Shown here one piece after another: positions 26,383 to 35,206 of a DNA stretch of 64,000 bases. Where the stretch lies: assembly GCF_037977055.1 (NCBI RefSeq), contig NZ_CP150274.1, forward strand, positions 1,116,001 through 1,180,000. Reading direction: 5' to 3'. The DNA comes from Paenibacillus sp. FSL K6-1096 (GTDB lineage: Bacteria > Bacillota > Bacilli > Paenibacillales > Paenibacillaceae). How positions within the stretch are numbered: position 1 is the stretch's first letter; every line of letters begins with the position of its first letter. Both the position numbers and the translations under genes were made by a program. The notes under the pieces are model-generated. The model worked only from the letters and a program-made list of their open reading frames with translations. It did not search any database and was not told where the DNA came from.

Positions 26383-27023
26383 GCTCCCCCCTCCCGGCGG
26401 CGTTTCATTTTGCGGTACTCCTCATTGATGACGTACTGGTCGATATTTTTCTGATACAGAAACATTTCCACCTCAAGCGGGGTCGGCTCCTCGTTCCATT
26501 TCTTTTTGAACAGATGATTGAAAAAAATCACCATCCCCAGCCCAATCCCCAGCGAATAGGCGATCTGAAACAGATAAGGGTGCTCATCCCTGTGCCCGGT
26601 CAGCATCTCCACAATGCGGATTTGCACCTCTTGCATACTGACGTCGGCATGAAAGTTCATAATCGTCAGCGCGGAGCCAAAGAACAGCAGCAGCCACACC
26701 AGCACAAACAGGGCAATCGACGGCTTGCCGGCTGTAGCGGGACCCGCAATCTGCACAATCGTCCGCCCTTCGCCGATCGGCTGGATGTCTGCATGGGGAT
26801 ACAGCTCCTGAATCTTCGGAATGACGGTCAGCAGATCCACCAGAATCAGATTGCCGTCACTCTCCCGGGGCTGGAGCAGCAGCAGTGAATACAACGGCTC
26901 CCGCCATTCCTGCCGGGTGATCAGATAAGCCACATCGCGCAGCAGCACACTTTGTCCCTTGGGGACCGTAACCCGGTTTTTGAGCTGAATGTAAATGGCC
27001 GGAGCCGTATGGTCAGAGTTCAT
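26379..27023 (-). CDS. spoVAA: Stage V sporulation protein AA
   Basis: A 214-residue protein with a hydrophilic N-terminal half (IYIQLKNRVTVPKGQSVLLRDVA at 10-32) and two membrane segments (ALFVLVWLLLFFGSALTIM and SLGIGLGMVIFFNHLF). It is the first gene of the spoVA operon, expressed in the forespore in Bacillus. The start ATG 27023 has GGGAGG upstream. Overlaps spoVAB by 4 bp. Length and topology are normal; biochemical role in the SpoVA machinery is not settled. Confidence 0.92.
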   Translation of the reverse strand: MNSDHTAPAIYIQLKNRVTVPKGQSVLLRDVAYLITRQEWREPLYSLLLLQPRESDGNLILVDLLTVIPKIQELYPHADIQPIGEGRTIVQIAGPATAGKPSIALFVLVWLLLFFGSALTIMNFHADVSMQEVQIRIVEMLTGHRDEHPYLFQIAYSLGIGLGMVIFFNHLFKKKWNEEPTPLEVEMFLYQKNIDQYVINEEYRKMKRRREGGA

Positions 27024-27080
27024 CCGCTGAAGCCTCCCTCAGGTTGGAGTATGGAGCAGGTGAAACAGCAAGAATAACGG

Positions 27081-27109
27081 TAGTATGGGAGGAAAGGCTT
27101 ATTTTTACT
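27081..27109 (-). promoter_or_regulatory. Candidate sigma-G/F promoter of spoVAA
   Basis: On the minus strand CATACTA (27081-27087) exactly matches the -10 element of forespore sigma factors, 58 bp before the start codon. The expected -35 position holds AGTAAA, a weak match, so this is tentative. Confidence 0.4.
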
Positions 27110-27215
27110 CTTGAAACCCGGAATTCATATAGATTTGAATCGGGACCTGCGAAACATTTGGAAAATAGAACCGTCTATATAGGCGATATAGTTGAGGGAG
27201 AGGATGGAAGTACAA

Positions 27216-28388
27216 ATGAAGAGAATGCTGCGTCAACATTTACGCCTGACACTCAGTGCGGCTATGCTTCTGGCGCTTGCCGCCCCGCTGAGCGCACATG
27301 CCGCAGAAGAAATTAACGTCTACGATTCGTATGTCAGCAAGAACAGCGGAGTCGAGCTCCATTCGGTCAGCCAGCTGGACGGGAGCCAGTTTGTCAACGC
27401 GGTGATTGCCAGGCAGCCGGACGGGACGTTCGCGAGGTGGCCGGAGCCGTTTTTGTTTTTCCGGAATAATGGAACCGGTAACCTGCCGCTGACAAACAAC
27501 GATGACCCGGAGCAAGCCTATGTCTATGATACACAGAGCCAGTCCATTGTCCGCAAAAGCAACTACATCTTGTCGCCGGACGGCCGCTGGGGTTATCTGG
27601 AGCGTTCACGTTATGGCTGGCAGGAGGGGATTGCCGGGAGCAGCAGATATATGGGAAAATTCAACGACCAGTATCTCCGCGATACAGCTGCCGGTAAAGT
27701 TACCGTCTATTATTCCAGTCAACGCAGCTACAATGCCTTATGGATGAAACAGCACTCGCTGCTGGAGGGAAGATATGATGAGGCCAGCAAGCAGAATGTG
27801 ATCAGCACTTACGATCCGGCAACCGGGAAACGTAAGGAGCTGGTGAAGGGCACGCTATACAATTGGAACCTCGAGAAGGGAATAATCCAATATGCCAAAA
27901 ATGAGCCGCAGCGCCTTCCCTGGGTCTATAACCTGAAGGATGGAACGTCACGGCTGGTGAAGAACGACAGTGAGCTGACAGCCCTGTTCCCGTCCCGGTC
28001 CGCCCCCCGTGCGGAGCTCTCTCTGCCGAAGACCACCGTGCTGAAGGATCTGCCGGTCGCTGAAGTGCCTATCACTATGGGGTACGAATACAATGTGAAT
28101 CTGGACGGCAAAGGTGTCGATGTCTCCACCATTTTCTCCAAGGGCGGACAGGAATGGATTCCGGTGAAGCCGCTGGCGGCCGCTCTGGGCTGGAAGATTG
28201 AAGTGATGAATATTACCCAGACAGGCGATCCGTCCGCCGCATATATCAATAAGATCACGAACGGCAGCAAGGAGACCGTCCTTACGCCCGTAAACAGCTT
28301 TACTTCCGGAAACAGGCTGTATATGACCCAGGCCCAGATCAAGGAGCTTGGCTATAATGCGGTTAAGTTAACACCTTATTTGAAGTAA
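27216..28388 (+). CDS. Secreted protein with C-terminal stalk (copper amine oxidase N-like) domain
   Basis: A protein of about 390 residues with a cleavable signal peptide (MKRMLRQHLRLTLSAAMLLALAAPLSAHAA cut near AHA-AEE). The middle region is a beta-rich segment with repeated display-like phrases (YDTQSQSIVRKSN, YDPATGKRKEL, YNLKDGTSRL) suggesting a propeller-like or WG-type fold. The last 110 residues (GVDVSTIFSKGGQEWIPVKPLAAALGWK) resemble the stalk domain common in Paenibacillus exported proteins. Starts at 27204 and 27216 are both possible. Divergent from spoVAA. Function unknown. Confidence 0.72.
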   Translation: MKRMLRQHLRLTLSAAMLLALAAPLSAHAAEEINVYDSYVSKNSGVELHSVSQLDGSQFVNAVIARQPDGTFARWPEPFLFFRNNGTGNLPLTNNDDPEQAYVYDTQSQSIVRKSNYILSPDGRWGYLERSRYGWQEGIAGSSRYMGKFNDQYLRDTAAGKVTVYYSSQRSYNALWMKQHSLLEGRYDEASKQNVISTYDPATGKRKELVKGTLYNWNLEKGIIQYAKNEPQRLPWVYNLKDGTSRLVKNDSELTALFPSRSAPRAELSLPKTTVLKDLPVAEVPITMGYEYNVNLDGKGVDVSTIFSKGGQEWIPVKPLAAALGWKIEVMNITQTGDPSAAYINKITNGSKETVLTPVNSFTSGNRLYMTQAQIKELGYNAVKLTPYLK

Positions 28389-28406
28389 TCTCTGATTAGC
28401 AAAAAT

Positions 28407-28452
28407 AAAGAGGATGCTCAGCCGTTGAATAGCGGCTTGTGGCATCCTCTTT
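28407..28452. terminator. Bidirectional terminator between convergent genes
   Basis: AAAGAGGATGC (28407-28417) pairs with GCATCCTCTTT (28442-28452) with an inner GCCG/CGGC stem. A- and T-rich flanks suit both strands. Confidence 0.8.
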
Positions 28453-28469
28453 CGTATATAAGGCGAAGA

Positions 28470-29432
28470 TTAGTTCTGCTGAAGCTGCTCCGCCTGGCTG
28501 CTCTGCTGATTGGAGATGAAGAACAATGCGGTCCAGATCAGGGCGAAGCCGATCAGCTGCGGCAGGGTCACCAGCTGGTGATAGACAATCCAGTTGATCA
28601 GAATCCCGGTCATCGGGAAGCTCAGCTCGGCCAGCGTAGCTACGGAGGCCTTGGTGGTATTCAGACCCTTGTAATAGAGCAGCATACTGAGCAGTCCGGG
28701 CAAAAGGGCCTGCAGCAGCAGGTTAACGGCCACCGCCGCTGATCCGCCGATTCCACCGTTAATCTGCCAGGGAGCGCCCTCCATGCTCGTAATTACGAAC
28801 AGCAGCGGGAGCGCAAGAATGAAGCGCAGGGAGGTGACCGTCTCATACTTCATCGAGCCCAGCAGGTAGCGGCCCATTACCGTGGAACCGCCCCACAGGG
28901 CGGCAGCGCCCAGCGCCATCAGGCTGCCGACACCGATGAAGCTGTTCACATGGCCGAAGGGAATCGTCCAGCCGAAGGTCAGCAGATACGTTCCGGCCAG
29001 GGCCACGATGATCAGCGGCGCGAAATTGCGCGGCAGGCGTTCCTTCAGGATCACAGCGGCAAGCCCGATGGCGAACAGCGGCTGAAGCTTCTGCAGCAGC
29101 AGCACAGCGTTGAAGTCTCCGCTCGTTAACGCCTTGGTGAACAGAATCGTCGCCAGGGCTGAGCCGCCCCACGATACGATCAGCAGCGCTGCGGCCTGGC
29201 GCAGGCGGATGCCCTTCAGCTCTGCGCGGTTGCGCCAGAGCACCGGCGCTGCCGCCACGAATAGCACCACATGCTCCAGCAGCACGATCTGTGAAGAGGT
29301 CAGCGATTTGAGCAGAATAATCCGGAACAGCGGGTCAACGCCCCAGAGCGCCGCCCCCAGAACCACCAGCCAGAAGCCGCTGCGCAGCGGTGCGGTACGG
29401 ACCCCGCGCGATGAAGCCGATACATTACTCAT
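28470..29432 (-). CDS. EamA/DMT-superfamily transporter, predicted riboflavin permease
   Basis: A 320-residue membrane protein with ten hydrophobic segments in two EamA repeats (GAALWGVDPLFRIILL in the first, GVGSLMALGAAALWGGSTVMGRYLL in the second). The start has AAGGAG upstream. Family members export or import varied small solutes. The specific hint is that its leader contains an FMN riboswitch with a terminator, so the substrate is probably riboflavin or a related flavin, analogous to the DMT-type RibN importers of proteobacteria. The family is seen in the sequence; the substrate is inferred. Confidence 0.85.
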   Translation of the reverse strand: MSNVSASSRGVRTAPLRSGFWLVVLGAALWGVDPLFRIILLKSLTSSQIVLLEHVVLFVAAAPVLWRNRAELKGIRLRQAAALLIVSWGGSALATILFTKALTSGDFNAVLLLQKLQPLFAIGLAAVILKERLPRNFAPLIIVALAGTYLLTFGWTIPFGHVNSFIGVGSLMALGAAALWGGSTVMGRYLLGSMKYETVTSLRFILALPLLFVITSMEGAPWQINGGIGGSAAVAVNLLLQALLPGLLSMLLYYKGLNTTKASVATLAELSFPMTGILINWIVYHQLVTLPQLIGFALIWTALFFISNQQSSQAEQLQQN

Positions 29433-29474
29433 CTTTCATTTCTCCTTGTCGATACAAACCCTCGATAAGCGACC

Positions 29475-29516
29475 AAAAGCCCCCGCGTCTCCTATACAGG
29501 AGTACCACCCGGGGGC
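29475..29516 (-). terminator. Riboswitch-linked terminator before the DMT transporter
   Basis: On the minus strand GCCCCCG (29510-29516) pairs with CGGGGGC (29479-29485), followed by TTTT, 43 bp before the start codon. It is the likely expression platform of the FMN aptamer. Confidence 0.8.
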
Positions 29517-29562
29517 CATTATCAATAAAGACAACCGGAATACACCGCCGCCTCTATCTTAT

Positions 29563-29704
29563 GATCCTCTCCCATCCGGACTTTACCGTCGGCTCTGGAT
29601 TGTCACCAGATCAGTCGCTTCCTCTTGTGATAGAGTAACGAGTCGCGGGCTTAGTTCGCTTGAACATCACCGCCGGTCAGGAATTTCACCTTACCCCGAG
29701 AATC
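29563..29704 (-). promoter_or_regulatory. Second FMN riboswitch, upstream of the DMT transporter
   Basis: On the minus strand: GATTCTCGGGGTAAGGTGAA, ATTCCTGACCGGCGGTGATG, AAGCCCGCGA, TGATCTGGTGACAATCCAGA, GCCGACGGTAAAGTCCGGAT and GGGAGAGGATC, matching the RFN core blocks. The variable P3-type arm is AT-rich (CTCTATCACAAGAGG). The stretch 29433-29901 contains only this, its terminator and an AT-rich divergent promoter region. Confidence 0.93.
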
Positions 29705-29901
29705 TTGTATGCTGTTATTATTTTCACAATCTCAGGATACCTCTCTTTTTGCATTTCGTCCAGCTTTTTTATGCAAATTCAAGAAAATACATCATTCTAT
29801 CATCCAAATTCTTCTCGGTTTGGAAGTTTTGCAGGCATCATGTAGAATAGAACAGGATTGAAGGGTCTCATATTACATTAACTACAATTTTGGAGGTCAA
29901 C

Positions 29902-31080
29902 TTGAAGAGAACTTTTCTGTTGAATCTGCTGTATTCCATTCTTGCCCTGGCAGGCATCGCGGCTGCCGCCTTCATTGCTTATTTCATAACCGCATTTACC
30001 GGAGGAATGCTGTTCTATGGTCCGCTGGTCCTGGTAATCGCCGGGGGCCTTGCCCTGCTCTCCGTCATCTCCATCTTCGGCCTGTTCAGCTCGCGGGTAC
30101 GCCGGATCATGCTGTCAGGGTTTATCGGGCTTTGTGTGCTGGCAGCCGCAGGCTATGAGATCAGACAGGCTTATATCCACAGCTTGGCGGAGGTTAGAGA
30201 AGGCGAGGTCAATCTGACCCAGTATGCCCCCTTTGCAGACGATACCAAAGCTGCTGCCCTGGGCCGTACAGCTTCCTATCAGCTCACGGATAACCTGCCG
30301 CGGCTGGACGGGGCTACGGCGCTGTACCCGCTGTATTCGGCTTTTGCCCAGGCGGTCTATCCGCAGGATCACTATTCCCCCTTCGTGCAGAAGGAAGGGA
30401 CCGATTACGTGGTATGCACCAGTACCTCCGAGGCCTACAAGCGGCTCATTACCGGAGAAGCCGATATCATCTTTGTTGCGGCGCCTTCATTGGCCCAGAC
30501 GAAGCAGGCGGAGCAAGCTGGTGTAGAGCTGAAGCTCACCCCGATCGGACGCGAAGCATTCGTCTTCTTCGTCAACAAGCGTAATCCGGTCAGCAGCCTG
30601 ACCATAGAGCAGATTAAGGACATCTACTCAGGCACCTTGACCAACTGGGAACAGGCCGGCGGCAAGGACGCTCCCATCCGGGCCTTCCAGCGGGCCGAGG
30701 ACAGCGGCAGCCAGACCCGGCTCCAGAAAATAATGGAGGACCGCCAGCTCATGGCCCCGCCGAAGGAGAATGTCGCAGACATCATGAGCGGCATCATCAG
30801 CCTAACCGCCAGCTACCGCAATTACAAGAATGCGCTGGGCTTCAGCTTCCTGTTCTACGCGTCACAGATGAATGCCAGCGATGAGATCAAGCTGCTGGCC
30901 ATTGACGGGGTGCCGCCCTCCAAGGAGAGCATCCGCAGCGGAGACTATCCGTTCACAACCGAGTTTTACGCCGTAACCGCCGGCAGTACCAACCCGAACA
31001 TCGAGCCGTTTCTGAACTGGATACTGTCAGCCGAAGGACAGGAGCTGGTGGAGAAGACCGGGTATACACCGGTGAAATAA
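29902..31080 (+). CDS. Membrane-anchored PstS-like substrate-binding protein
   Basis: A 392-residue protein. Three hydrophobic segments occupy about 1-95 (LLNLLYSILALAGIAAAAF, MLFYGPLVLVIAGGLALLSV, IMLSGFIGLCVLAAAGY), then a periplasmic-binding-protein domain of the phosphate (PstS) type: LDGATALYPLYSAF as the first ligand loop, TSTSEAYKRLITGEADIIF, PIGREAFVFFVNKRNPVSSL and AEDSGSQTRLQKIM. The start is TTG 29902 with GGAGG 5 bp upstream. PstS proteins are normally lipoproteins followed by pstCAB; here there are none, so it may sense rather than transport phosphate. Ligand not proven. Confidence 0.8.
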   Translation: MKRTFLLNLLYSILALAGIAAAAFIAYFITAFTGGMLFYGPLVLVIAGGLALLSVISIFGLFSSRVRRIMLSGFIGLCVLAAAGYEIRQAYIHSLAEVREGEVNLTQYAPFADDTKAAALGRTASYQLTDNLPRLDGATALYPLYSAFAQAVYPQDHYSPFVQKEGTDYVVCTSTSEAYKRLITGEADIIFVAAPSLAQTKQAEQAGVELKLTPIGREAFVFFVNKRNPVSSLTIEQIKDIYSGTLTNWEQAGGKDAPIRAFQRAEDSGSQTRLQKIMEDRQLMAPPKENVADIMSGIISLTASYRNYKNALGFSFLFYASQMNASDEIKLLAIDGVPPSKESIRSGDYPFTTEFYAVTAGSTNPNIEPFLNWILSAEGQELVEKTGYTPVK

Positions 31081-31083
31081 GCA

Positions 31084-31123
31084 GAGGCAGCAGCGTCCTT
31101 TGGGGGAAGGATGCTGCTGCCTC
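31084..31123 (+). terminator. Hairpin after PstS-like gene
   Basis: GAGGCAGCAGC pairs with GCTGCTGCCTC with an inner TCCTT/AAGGA stem around a G-rich loop, directly after the stop. The U-run is weak (ATCGCTTTC). Confidence 0.65.
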
Positions 31124-31177
31124 ATCGCTTTCTGGTGGCAAACATTTGGCCCGAATACCGCACACCCAGCGCTCGCC

Positions 31178-31610
31178 CATTGTAGCCGGTTTTCCGCATA
31201 CGTTCTAAAGCGTTCTTCCACTCATTCCGGCGGTACGCCTAACTCGGGCCAATCTGAGTGTTTTCTTTCTCACTGACCGCTTGTATGGAGCAGCATTGTT
31301 GCACTTTTTGCATGATTTCTCTATAACTGTTACTGGCTGCGGGCACATTGTTGCATCTTTTGCAGGAATTCTGGTGTTTAGAGTAAGTTAGTGCTGGAGT
31401 TGTTGCATTTCGTGCAGGATTTCAGCATAGGCCGATTCTACTGAGCAGTATTGCTGCAATTCGTGCATGATTTTCTCTATAAATGTTACTGGCTGTGGAG
31501 CATAGGGCTCATTCCTTATCACAGCAGCGCCTAATGTGTTTGGTTTTTCGATTACATTCCGCCGCCTACCCACGCCGCCACCCAGTGTATCCGGTTTTCC
31601 ACTTACATTC
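31178..31610. repeat. Mosaic of two short repeat families in a convergent gap
   Basis: The gap 31081-31668 contains no gene. TGTAGCCGG-type motifs (as in the 16346 array) occur at 31178, about 31532 and about 31583. Between them, four units start at 31296, 31348, 31400 and 31451 (51-52 bp apart), each with TTGTTGCA or TTGCTGCA, 3-5 T, and TGCA, i.e. a TGCA-n-TGCA palindrome, plus a shared ctctataa(a/c)tgttactggctg in units 1 and 4. Minus-strand frames read as HEMQQLQ-like repeats. Confidence 0.75.
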
Positions 31611-31621
31611 CGCCAGCATAC

Positions 31622-31666
31622 AACAGCAGCCCTCCCGGAGGTCCTTCCCCGGTGAGGGCTGCTGTT
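31622..31666 (-). terminator. Hairpin after the esterase gene
   Basis: AACAGCAGCCCTC pairs with GAGGGCTGCTGTT with an inner CCGG/CCGG stem, 2 bp past the stop. No U-run follows on the minus strand, so it may work mainly by the strong stem. Confidence 0.6.
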
Positions 31667-31668
31667 AT

Positions 31669-33147
31669 TTATCCCGCATAATGCTCAAAGATCCGTCCGC
31701 GCTTCACCCCGTCCGGGTCCTCCACCACCTGCGTGATCCGGTCAAACACCATCGTAGCGCGTTCCTCCGGTGTGTACTGCGGCCAGTCCAGCTCCGGGAG
31801 CGCTGGATCACCCTGGCGGGCGAAGGCGGTCCAGGTCCGCTGCATCGCTTCAGCCACCCGGACCATGTCCGGGGTCACGCTCAGGCCATACTGCTTCAGC
31901 AGCGGCAGATTATTGAATACATACAGAATCTCCGCCCCGTGAATCGCCTTCTCCAGCAGCGGATGGCCGGCAACCGTCCAGTCGAACCGGTACATCCAGA
32001 CGGGAGCATGGGCACACTGCTTCTCCGCGAACGAAATGGAGCTGGCCCAGAAGAACAGGTCGGTCAGCACCTCAGCCTGACCCTCCCAGGAGCGGTTGTA
32101 ATCCGCAGTCAGCGCTGAGAGGTCATCCACTCCCATCAGCTGCTCCAGCGCTTTGAGCGATTGCTCGAAGTTATCGGCCTTCTGCCCTTCGCGGAAGAAC
32201 AGATTGCCTTCGTGCAGATTCGTTCCGATCAGCAGCGGAATCCCGCTTGCCGCCCCGGCAGCAACGGCCTGCGCCGGCTCCTGCGGCAGGGTGGAGGGCT
32301 CCACGACCGGCTGGAAGTACATGCTCATGGAGTCGCCCGACAGCTTGTACGTCATCCGGCCTGCCGCCTCCATAATGCGGTCCGCCGGCAGCGTGTGCAG
32401 CAGCCGGGTGTCGCCGCCGGGCTGCAGGCCCAGCTCGGCCAGGAAGGCGGCGGCGATCTGCTCGCCCTGCTGCGCAGTCAGCGTCTGCGCTGCGCCGCTC
32501 TCCATAATGGCGCGGGCGAACAGTCCCTTCGCTGCCGGCATCGCCAGCAGTGCAGCAATGCTCATGCTCCCGGCCGATTCGCCGAACACCGTGACCCGTG
32601 CCGGATCGCCGCCGAAGGCAGCGATATTCTGCTGCACCCATTCCAGGGCCGCAATCTGATCCAGCAGCCCCAGATTGGAGCCCAGTCCTCCGCCCAGATG
32701 GGACAGATGCAGGAAGCCGAGCGGTCCAAGCCGGTAGTTCACGGTGACGACCACGACATTCCCGGAGGCCGCCATATGGGTCCCGTCGAACATCGGCTGG
32801 CTGCCCGCCCCGGTCACGAAGGTGCCGCCGTGAATCCACACCATGACCGGCAGTGCTGCCCCGGGCGAAGCGGCCGGAGACCAGACATTCAGATACAGGC
32901 AGTCTTCATCATAGACGGGACTGGTTCCGCCAAAGCGCGTGCTGCTGGTGCTCACCGGCTGCAGGCTGACCGGCCCGAATTCCCGGGCCTCCCGCACACC
33001 GCTCCAGGACTGCGGCGGCACCGGCGCACGGAAACGCAGCTCGCCGACTGGAGGAGCGGCGAACGGAATCCCGCGCCACACCTTCACCCCGTTGCCCTGT
33101 TCCCCTTGCAGTTGCCCATAAGCTGTATTCACCAGTAGTCCTGTCAT
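31669..33147 (-). CDS. Type B carboxylesterase (PnbA-like)
   Basis: A 492-residue alpha/beta-hydrolase of the carboxylesterase type B family, hydrolysing carboxylic esters in the cytoplasm (no signal peptide). The oxyanion loop HGG is at 106-108, the family signature EDCLYLNVW at 81-89, the nucleophile S191 in GESAGS; the acid and His residues lie further on (candidate HGAEILYVF near 400). Start ATG 33147 has AAGGA 8 bp upstream, and avoids overlap with the next gene that a frame to 33189 would create. Natural substrate unknown. Confidence 0.9.
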   Translation of the reverse strand: MTGLLVNTAYGQLQGEQGNGVKVWRGIPFAAPPVGELRFRAPVPPQSWSGVREAREFGPVSLQPVSTSSTRFGGTSPVYDEDCLYLNVWSPAASPGAALPVMVWIHGGTFVTGAGSQPMFDGTHMAASGNVVVVTVNYRLGPLGFLHLSHLGGGLGSNLGLLDQIAALEWVQQNIAAFGGDPARVTVFGESAGSMSIAALLAMPAAKGLFARAIMESGAAQTLTAQQGEQIAAAFLAELGLQPGGDTRLLHTLPADRIMEAAGRMTYKLSGDSMSMYFQPVVEPSTLPQEPAQAVAAGAASGIPLLIGTNLHEGNLFFREGQKADNFEQSLKALEQLMGVDDLSALTADYNRSWEGQAEVLTDLFFWASSISFAEKQCAHAPVWMYRFDWTVAGHPLLEKAIHGAEILYVFNNLPLLKQYGLSVTPDMVRVAEAMQRTWTAFARQGDPALPELDWPQYTPEERATMVFDRITQVVEDPDGVKRGRIFEHYAG

Positions 33148-33166
33148 TGCACTCATCCTTTTCGCT

Positions 33167-34324
33167 TTATTCCTCGGTCTTCTCTTCAATCACCTTATAG
33201 AGCCCGGAGCGGAAGCGGAACCACTGGAAGATGTGGGTCACGACCACCTTGAGCACGGCATATCCCGGAACAGCAAGGATGATGCCAAGCACTCCGAACA
33301 TTTTACCGGCAAATATAATCACAAAAATAATCGTAATCGGGTGAATCTTCAGCGACTTGCCCATGATCTGCGGCGAAATAAACTTCCCTTCGATCAGTTG
33401 GACCGCCGTCCAGACAATAATCATCTTCAGCAGCATGAATGGTGAGGTAACCATTGCCACGATCAGCGCAGGGGTTATCGCAATAGCAGGGCCCAGATAA
33501 GGGACGACCGCCGTACATGCAGCAACAATCGCCAGTACCAGCGAATACTCCAGCCCGATAATCAGGTAGCCGATATAGAGTAGCGCACCGATGCAGCAGC
33601 TGACGATAATCTGTCCGCGGATGTACGACGCCACCTGGCTGTTCATTTCCTGCATCACCATGCGGGTCTGCGGCCGCAGCGCCGTCGGGATGAATCTCAT
33701 GAGGTAATCAGGCAGCCGCTTGCCGTCACGCAGCAGATAGAAGAGGATGAATGGCGTAGTCACCACGGCCAGCACAATCTCGGTCAGGGTTCCCACGAAG
33801 TTGCCCACCCCGGTAGCCGCATTATTCAGGAAGCTGGTTGCCCAGGCGGTCACTTTGCTGGTGATATCGCTCAGATCGGTGCCGATATTGGCCTGAAGCT
33901 TGCTGAACAGCTCACTGCCGGTAAGCTGGAGGAATTCCTCCTGAATCTGGGCGCTGTATTTGGGAAAATTATCGATCAGCCCCATCAGCTGGGTGCGGAT
34001 GAGCGGGATCACGGTCAGCAGAATCAGCGTAATGATGCCGATAATGACCAGATACAGAATGACAATTCCGTAAGCCCGCTTCACGCGGCTGCGCTTCTCC
34101 AGCCTGTCCACCAGCGGATTCAGCAGATAGTAGGCGATTCCCGAGAGCAGCAGCGGCGCGGCCACGGTATGCAGCAGCACAGACAACGGCTTGAATATAA
34201 ACGGAATCTTGGAGAATACCAGAATTGTAAGTCCAATCAGCAGGACGATTAGCAGCCACACCACAAACTTGTTATTCAGAAAAAACTTCTTGAATTTATC
34301 CGGCCATACCTGACGTCTATCCAT
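33167..34324 (-). CDS. AI-2E family transporter (UPF0118)
   Basis: A 385-residue membrane protein with about eight hydrophobic segments and a soluble amphipathic stretch at 110-190. The family motif YLGPAIAITPALIVAMVTSPF is near 280-300 and the C-terminal GKFISPQIMGKSLKIHPITIIF follows. The family includes the E. coli AI-2 exporter TqsA and Na/H antiporters, so the substrate cannot be assigned. ATG 34324 is chosen over an in-frame TTG at 34348, with GGGGGG upstream. 19 bp separate it from the esterase, possibly one transcript. Confidence 0.88.
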   Translation of the reverse strand: MDRRQVWPDKFKKFFLNNKFVVWLLIVLLIGLTILVFSKIPFIFKPLSVLLHTVAAPLLLSGIAYYLLNPLVDRLEKRSRVKRAYGIVILYLVIIGIITLILLTVIPLIRTQLMGLIDNFPKYSAQIQEEFLQLTGSELFSKLQANIGTDLSDITSKVTAWATSFLNNAATGVGNFVGTLTEIVLAVVTTPFILFYLLRDGKRLPDYLMRFIPTALRPQTRMVMQEMNSQVASYIRGQIIVSCCIGALLYIGYLIIGLEYSLVLAIVAACTAVVPYLGPAIAITPALIVAMVTSPFMLLKMIIVWTAVQLIEGKFISPQIMGKSLKIHPITIIFVIIFAGKMFGVLGIILAVPGYAVLKVVVTHIFQWFRFRSGLYKVIEEKTEE

Positions 34325-34439
34325 AGACTGCCGTCCCCCCTGCTGCAACTTGTTCGATCAGAAGTGTGATTATTTGCACTATCTATTAAGCATAGTAACC
34401 CGGTGGCTGCAAGTCAAATCACATACTGTGTGCTCCGGC

Positions 34440-35174
34440 TTAGCGCAAATAACAGCCGTTGTTGATATCGAAGGTTGCTCCGGTGTAGCCCTTTGCCCTG
34501 CTGCTCAGCAGAAAAACAACTGTCCCGGCAATATCCTCCGCCAGCAGCGGTTCCGGGGTTAGCTGATGCTCCAGATACTCCTGCTGCCTCCAGGCCGGAA
34601 TATGGGCCATCATCGGGGTGGCCGTCATGGTCGGAGCCACTGCATTCACCCGGATGTACGGGGCAAAGTTCATGGCGCAGCTCTTAGTCAGTCCTAGCAC
34701 CGCTGCCTTGCTTAACCCGTACACCGCATCCGAGCTGCCTTCCTGACCGGAGACGGAGGACATATTGACGACGACACCCTGGCGCTTCTGCGCAAGCAGC
34801 AGCCGTCCGAAGCCCTGCGAGAGGTAGACATAGCCCTTAACGTTAATATCTAGCACCCTGCCGATCTCCTCCGGTGTATAATCCAGCAGACTGCGGCCCA
34901 GATAGATCCCCGCATTGTTGACCAGGCCGCTTACATCCGCATGCTCTTGTCCTATGTATTCGTAAAAGGCTTCTACCTCGCTGTATTGGCTTACATCCAG
35001 CTTGCAGGTGACGAGTCTGGCTGAATCCGCCTCAGTCTTCAACTCCTCCAGGCGCTCCGCATCCAGGTCACAGCCTATCACCTTTGCCCCTTCCTTCAGG
35101 CCCAGCCTTACGATCTCCTTGCCGATGCCTGAAGCGGCTCCGGTCACTATTATTTTCATGCCTTGCAGCATCAT
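34440..35174 (-). CDS. SDR-family oxidoreductase
   Basis: A 244-residue classical short-chain dehydrogenase. The nucleotide site TGAASGIG is at 11-18, an acidic residue follows in CDLDAERL (NAD preference suggested by CD at strand 2), NNAG at 85-88, the catalytic Ser in MSSVSG and the YGLSK pair of Tyr and Lys. The C-terminal YTGATFDINNGCYLR is typical. Closest general type is 3-hydroxyacyl or 3-alpha-hydroxysteroid-like reductases; substrate unknown. ATG 35174 has GGAGG 8 bp upstream. It lies 33 bp after the acetyltransferase gene. Confidence 0.88.
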   Translation of the reverse strand: MMLQGMKIIVTGAASGIGKEIVRLGLKEGAKVIGCDLDAERLEELKTEADSARLVTCKLDVSQYSEVEAFYEYIGQEHADVSGLVNNAGIYLGRSLLDYTPEEIGRVLDINVKGYVYLSQGFGRLLLAQKRQGVVVNMSSVSGQEGSSDAVYGLSKAAVLGLTKSCAMNFAPYIRVNAVAPTMTATPMMAHIPAWRQQEYLEHQLTPEPLLAEDIAGTVVFLLSSRAKGYTGATFDINNGCYLR

Positions 35175-35206
35175 TAGACACTCCTCCCTGTACTTGGCTT
35201 AATAGC

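Noticed and set aside
27044..27316. 91-residue plus frame before the stalk-domain gene
   Set aside because: Overlaps the true signal-peptide gene in another frame and covers the divergent promoter region.
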